From positions 1 to 8,676 of the forward strand of contig JAJFUG010000028.1 of NCBI GenBank assembly GCA_021372515.1: a stretch of 8,676 nt of DNA, read 5' to 3'. This DNA comes from a bacterium. GTDB taxonomy: Bacteria > Gemmatimonadota > Glassbacteria > GWA2-58-10. Positions 6,453 through 8,676 of this stretch are shown here, one piece after another (positions within the stretch are counted from its first letter, which is position 1; each line of letters starts with the position of its first letter). The notes below the pieces were generated by a model. The model was not told the origin of the DNA and made no database searches. It saw nothing but the letters and a program-made list of their open reading frames with translations. Position numbers and translations under genes: made by a program.

Positions 6453-8240
6453 ATGTCCGAAAAACTCGACCCCAGAGTGGAACAGCTCGCCCGTCGCTGG
6501 ATGAGTGAGGAGTTCGGTGCAGAGGCCCGCGCCGAGATAAAGGCCCTCTGGGACTGCGGGAACTGGAAAGAGCTGACCGACCGTTTCCACATGGACCTCG
6601 AATTCGGCACGGCCGGTCTGCGCGGGGTGATCGGCGCGGGCACCAACCGGATGAACGAGTACGTGGTGCGCACCGCCACCCAGGGCCTGGCCAACTACAT
6701 CCTCAAGCAGAACCCGAGCGCGCCCTCCTGCGCCATCGCCCACGACCCGCGCCGCAAGAGCGACCTGTTCTCCCTGGAGACCGCCCTGGTGCTGGCCGGC
6801 AACGGGATCAAGGCCTACCTGTTCCCCGAGCTGCGTCCCACCCCGGTGCTTTCGTTCGCCGTGCGCTACCTCAAGGCCACCGCGGGCGTGGTGATCACCG
6901 CCAGCCACAACCCGCCCGAGTACAACGGCTACAAGGTCTGCTGGAGCGACGGCGGCCAGATCGTGCCCCCGCACGATGAGGGCATAATCGCCGAGGTGCG
7001 GGCCATCGGCTCGCTGTCCGAGGTGAAACGTATCAGCCGGGAGGAGGCCGAGAGCAAGGGCCTGCTGGTCTGGCTGGGGCCGGAGGTGGATGAGGCTTTC
7101 CTGGCGGCGGTGCACACCCAGGTGATCCAGCCGAAGGTGATCCGCAGCGTGGCCGACCGTCTGAGCGTTGTCTATACCCCGCTGCACGGCGCCGGAGTGA
7201 CCATGGTCCCCAAGGCCCTGGAGCGCATGGGCCTCAAGCGGGTCGAGGTGCTGGAGAGTCAGCGCATTCCGGATGGCGAGTTCCCCACGGTAAAAAGCCC
7301 CAACCCCGAGGAAAAGGAAGCCCTCACCCTGGCGATCCAGCGCGCCGAGGCCAGCGGAGCGCACCTGGTGCTGGGCACCGACCCGGACGCCGACCGCATG
7401 GGCCTGGCTTTCCGCAACTCCAGCGGAGTTTTCGAGCTGCTCAACGGCAACCAGATCGGCTCCCTGCTCTGCCACTATGTCCTGAGCCAGCGCCACGCCC
7501 ACGGCACCCTGCCCGAGCGCCCGGTAGTGGTCAAGACCATCGTGACCACCGAGCTGCAGCGCGCCATAGCCACCAGTTTCGAGGCCGAGATCGTGGACAC
7601 TCTCACCGGGTTCAAGTACATCGGAGAGCAGATCCACCTGTTCGAGCTGGAGGGCAAGGGCCGCACCTACGTGTTCGGCGGAGAGGAAAGCTACGGTTAC
7701 CTGGTGGGCACCCACGCCCGCGACAAGGACTCGGTGGTGGCCTCGCAGACCATAGCCGAGATCGCGGCCTGGTGCATGAGCCGCGACATGACCCTGGGTG
7801 ATTACCTGGACGAAATCTACCGCGCCTACGGGGTCTATTTGGAGAGCGCCGCCTCGCTCACGCTCAAGGGCATCGAGGGGGCGGGCAAGATCGTTGGCCT
7901 GCTCAAGCATTTCCGTGAAAGCACCCCCAAAGCCATCTCTGGCAGCGCGGTCACCGGCTGCTGGGACCTCTTGAGCGGCGAGCGCCGTGAGCTGACCAGC
8001 GGCCATGTACAGCGCACGCACCTGCCCAGGGCCAACGTGCTGATGTTCTACCTGGCGGACGGCTGCCGGGTGACACTGCGGCCCAGCGGCACGGAGCCGA
8101 AAGTGAAATTCTATTTCACCGCGGTGCGCCAGGTGGAGGAGGGCGGCCCGGTCGCCGCGGCCAAGCTGGCGGCTGCGGAGCGGCTGGCGAGCCTGAAAAG
8201 GGATTTCATGCAGAGCGTGGATGACGTGCTGAACGGCTGA
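6453..8240 (+). CDS. Phospho-sugar mutase (phosphoglucomutase/phosphomannomutase, PGM2/PgcA type)
   Basis: This 595-residue alpha-D-phosphohexomutase probably interconverts hexose 1- and 6-phosphates in the cytoplasm, linking glycolysis to sugar-nucleotide and glycogen synthesis. All four domain signatures are intact: the N-terminal FGTAGLRG at 51-58; the catalytic phosphoserine loop TASHNPPEYNGYK with S151; the metal-binding GTDPDADR, with D310, D312, D314 and R315; the sugar-binding GGEESYGY at 409-416, with E411 and S413; and the phosphate-binding RPSGTEPK at 543-550. The length and the GGEESYGY form fit the PGM2/PgcA branch (bacterial phosphoglucomutase, eukaryotic phosphopentomutase-like) rather than the shorter PMM/PGM ManB group. 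Exact specificity cannot be read from these motifs. ATG 6453 is preferred over TTG 6429 because a GGAAGGA site lies just upstream of it. It is monocistronic, with its own terminator. Confidence 0.95.
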   Translation: MSEKLDPRVEQLARRWMSEEFGAEARAEIKALWDCGNWKELTDRFHMDLEFGTAGLRGVIGAGTNRMNEYVVRTATQGLANYILKQNPSAPSCAIAHDPRRKSDLFSLETALVLAGNGIKAYLFPELRPTPVLSFAVRYLKATAGVVITASHNPPEYNGYKVCWSDGGQIVPPHDEGIIAEVRAIGSLSEVKRISREEAESKGLLVWLGPEVDEAFLAAVHTQVIQPKVIRSVADRLSVVYTPLHGAGVTMVPKALERMGLKRVEVLESQRIPDGEFPTVKSPNPEEKEALTLAIQRAEASGAHLVLGTDPDADRMGLAFRNSSGVFELLNGNQIGSLLCHYVLSQRHAHGTLPERPVVVKTIVTTELQRAIATSFEAEIVDTLTGFKYIGEQIHLFELEGKGRTYVFGGEESYGYLVGTHARDKDSVVASQTIAEIAAWCMSRDMTLGDYLDEIYRAYGVYLESAASLTLKGIEGAGKIVGLLKHFRESTPKAISGSAVTGCWDLLSGERRELTSGHVQRTHLPRANVLMFYLADGCRVTLRPSGTEPKVKFYFTAVRQVEEGGPVAAAKLAAAERLASLKRDFMQSVDDVLNG

Positions 8241-8279
8241 TTGCCGTTTTCAGAGGCTTTGAGAGAGGAAAAAAGGAAG

Positions 8280-8311
8280 GCCGGGCAGGCTCCACGCTTG
8301 CCCGGCTTTTT
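8280..8311 (+). terminator. Intrinsic terminator of the phosphomutase gene
   Basis: GCCGGGCAGGC (8280-8290) pairs with GCTTGCCCGGC (8296-8306), 11 bp including one G-U pair, around the five-base loop TCCAC. Five T residues follow at 8307-8311. It starts 39 bases after the stop codon. The inner arm GGGCAGGC is identical to the stem arm of the REP-like hairpin at 1522-1529. Confidence 0.88.
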
Positions 8312-8376
8312 CTATACTGGATTGATTCAGCAGAGCCTTTTGTTGTCTACTGCAAATAACCCTTCAGGGCTTCTGG

Positions 8377-8396
8377 CTCTTGGTCGTGACCAAGAG
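8377..8396. repeat. Palindrome with 9-base arms
   Basis: CTCTTGGTC (8377-8385) and GACCAAGAG (8388-8396) are perfect inverted copies with a two-base centre. An A-rich run follows on the plus strand, so it is not a terminator for plus-strand transcription. Function unknown. Confidence 0.6.
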
Positions 8397-8408
8397 AAAA
8401 AAGAAAAG

Positions 8409-8428
8409 GGGCACGGCGCGCCGTGCCC
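8409..8428. repeat. Perfect 20-base GC-rich palindrome
   Basis: GGGCACGGCG (8409-8418) is followed directly by its exact reverse complement (8419-8428). It shares the GGGC...GCCC ends of the REP-like hairpins but lacks the GTAG head (it is preceded by AAAAG), so it may be a degenerate relative. Confidence 0.6.
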
Positions 8429-8447
8429 GACAGAAGGGCTTGCCTTT

Positions 8448-8473
8448 CGTAGGGGCGAACCTTGTGTTCGCCC
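8448..8473 (+). repeat. REP-like GTAG-headed hairpin, single copy
   Basis: GTAG (8449-8452) is followed by GGGCGAAC (8453-8460) pairing with GTTCGCCC (8466-8473), an 8-bp stem with the loop CTTGT. It is the same design as the doublet at 1517-1580 with a different inner stem. A run of seven T residues at 8478-8484, four bases after the stem, means it could also act as a weak terminator on the plus strand. Confidence 0.68.
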
Positions 8474-8509
8474 GGCATTTTTTTGGGTTCTTTCGGGCAA
8501 GACCAACAA

Positions 8510-8676
8510 TGTCCGGTTAGGAACTTGCAGTGAGAAGACGAAAGACTCTGTTCTGCTTTGGTTTCGGCCCAGTACTGTCCGGTTAAAATTTAAGAGATAG
8601 AGCCAATTGAGGTATATCTGGTTTAAGTAATTTAAGCTTGTCGAATTTGATTCTTAGAACTTCAATAATATCAACA
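8510..8676 (-). mobile_element. Edge of an insertion sequence (family uncertain, IS4-like suspected)
   Basis: Two direct copies of the 10-base motif TGTCCGGTTA lie at 8510-8519 and 8576-8585. The second overlaps the stop codon of a minus-strand reading frame that runs off the window. Base composition drops sharply to AT-rich after about 8581. Repeated end motifs close to a transposase stop are usual at IS ends, and ends of this TGTCCGGTTA type remind me of IS4-group elements; that family call is from memory and uncertain. The outer tip could be at either copy. Confidence 0.5.
8583..8676 (-). CDS. Probable transposase, last 30 codons (truncated by window edge)
   Basis: Reading leftwards from 8675, the codons give VDIIEVLRIKFDKL, then KLLKPDIPQLALSLKF and stop TAA (complement of 8583-8585). 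The Lys/Leu-rich composition and AT-rich codons are unlike the GC-rich host genes on either side, which suggests transfer. The position, ending inside a repeated terminal motif, is what one expects of a transposase whose stop lies in the element's end. Too little is visible to name a catalytic domain. Confidence 0.5.
   Translation of the reverse strand, partial: VDIIEVLRIKFDKLKLLKPDIPQLALSLKF

Larger units (their letters stand above)
8241..8582. other. Gene-free, palindrome-rich intergenic region
   Basis: No convincing gene is present between the phosphomutase stop and the transposase fragment. An open frame runs through part of it on the plus strand, but it crosses several hairpins and has no recognisable protein character. 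The stretch is filled by a terminator, two palindromes, one REP-like hairpin and the presumed edge of an insertion sequence, listed separately. Confidence 0.7.

Noticed and set aside
6369-8021. Very long open frame on the minus strand opposite the phosphomutase
   Set aside because: It mirrors a gene with all catalytic motifs on the plus strand. The translation is His/Gly/Ala/Val-rich with no domain character, as expected of antisense frames in GC-rich coding DNA.
8377-8473. Possible CRISPR array
   Set aside because: The palindromes are not identical to one another, there are no regular spacers of constant length, and there are no cas genes.

Overview
This window reads like a piece of chromosome from an uncultured, high-GC, Gram-negative-type bacterium. 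The gene mix fits an FCB-group or related candidate lineage: an SxtJ-family membrane protein, a DUF5107/TPR lipo- or periplasmic-type protein, a sugar-type DegT aminotransferase, a Nif3 protein with an HEP metal motif, and short GTAG-headed palindromes scattered between genes. The phylum is an inference; no rRNA or marker gene is present to fix it.

Layout. At the left edge (1-219, +) is the C-terminal part of an SxtJ-family membrane protein. It is followed by a stand-alone radical SAM gene (340-1374, +) that ends in a strong intrinsic terminator. A convergent intergenic region (1440-1606) holds two inverted GTAG-headed hairpins, a REPIN-like doublet. On the minus strand a two-gene operon runs from about 3820 down to 1607: a DegT/DnrJ/EryC1/StrS aminotransferase (3661-2417), then, 15 bases later, a Nif3-like dinuclear-metal protein (2401-1607). 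The operon has a plausible sigma70 promoter, a leader of about 160 bases and a 12-base palindrome near the start codon. Upstream on the same strand is a complete tRNA-Leu(CAA) gene with encoded CCA, its own promoter candidates and a terminator.

Rightwards, 4247-6317 (+) is a DUF5107-TPR protein gene that is broken. It changes reading frame at least four times, and compared with full-length family members it seems to lack whole modules, so it is called a pseudogene or an error-containing assembly. A complete, well-conserved phospho-sugar mutase (6453-8240, +) follows and ends in an intrinsic terminator.

The right-hand 430 bases hold no complete gene but are dense in structure: the terminator hairpin, two near-adjacent perfect palindromes, another GTAG-headed hairpin of the same family as the doublet at 1517-1580, and the edge of an insertion sequence. 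The IS edge shows two direct copies of a 10-base motif and the last 30 codons of a probable transposase on the minus strand.

The genes do not form one obvious system. The phosphomutase and the tRNA are housekeeping. The aminotransferase-Nif3 pair is the only convincing operon. The most notable non-genic signal is the REP-like hairpin family, whose stem sequence varies while pairing is kept.
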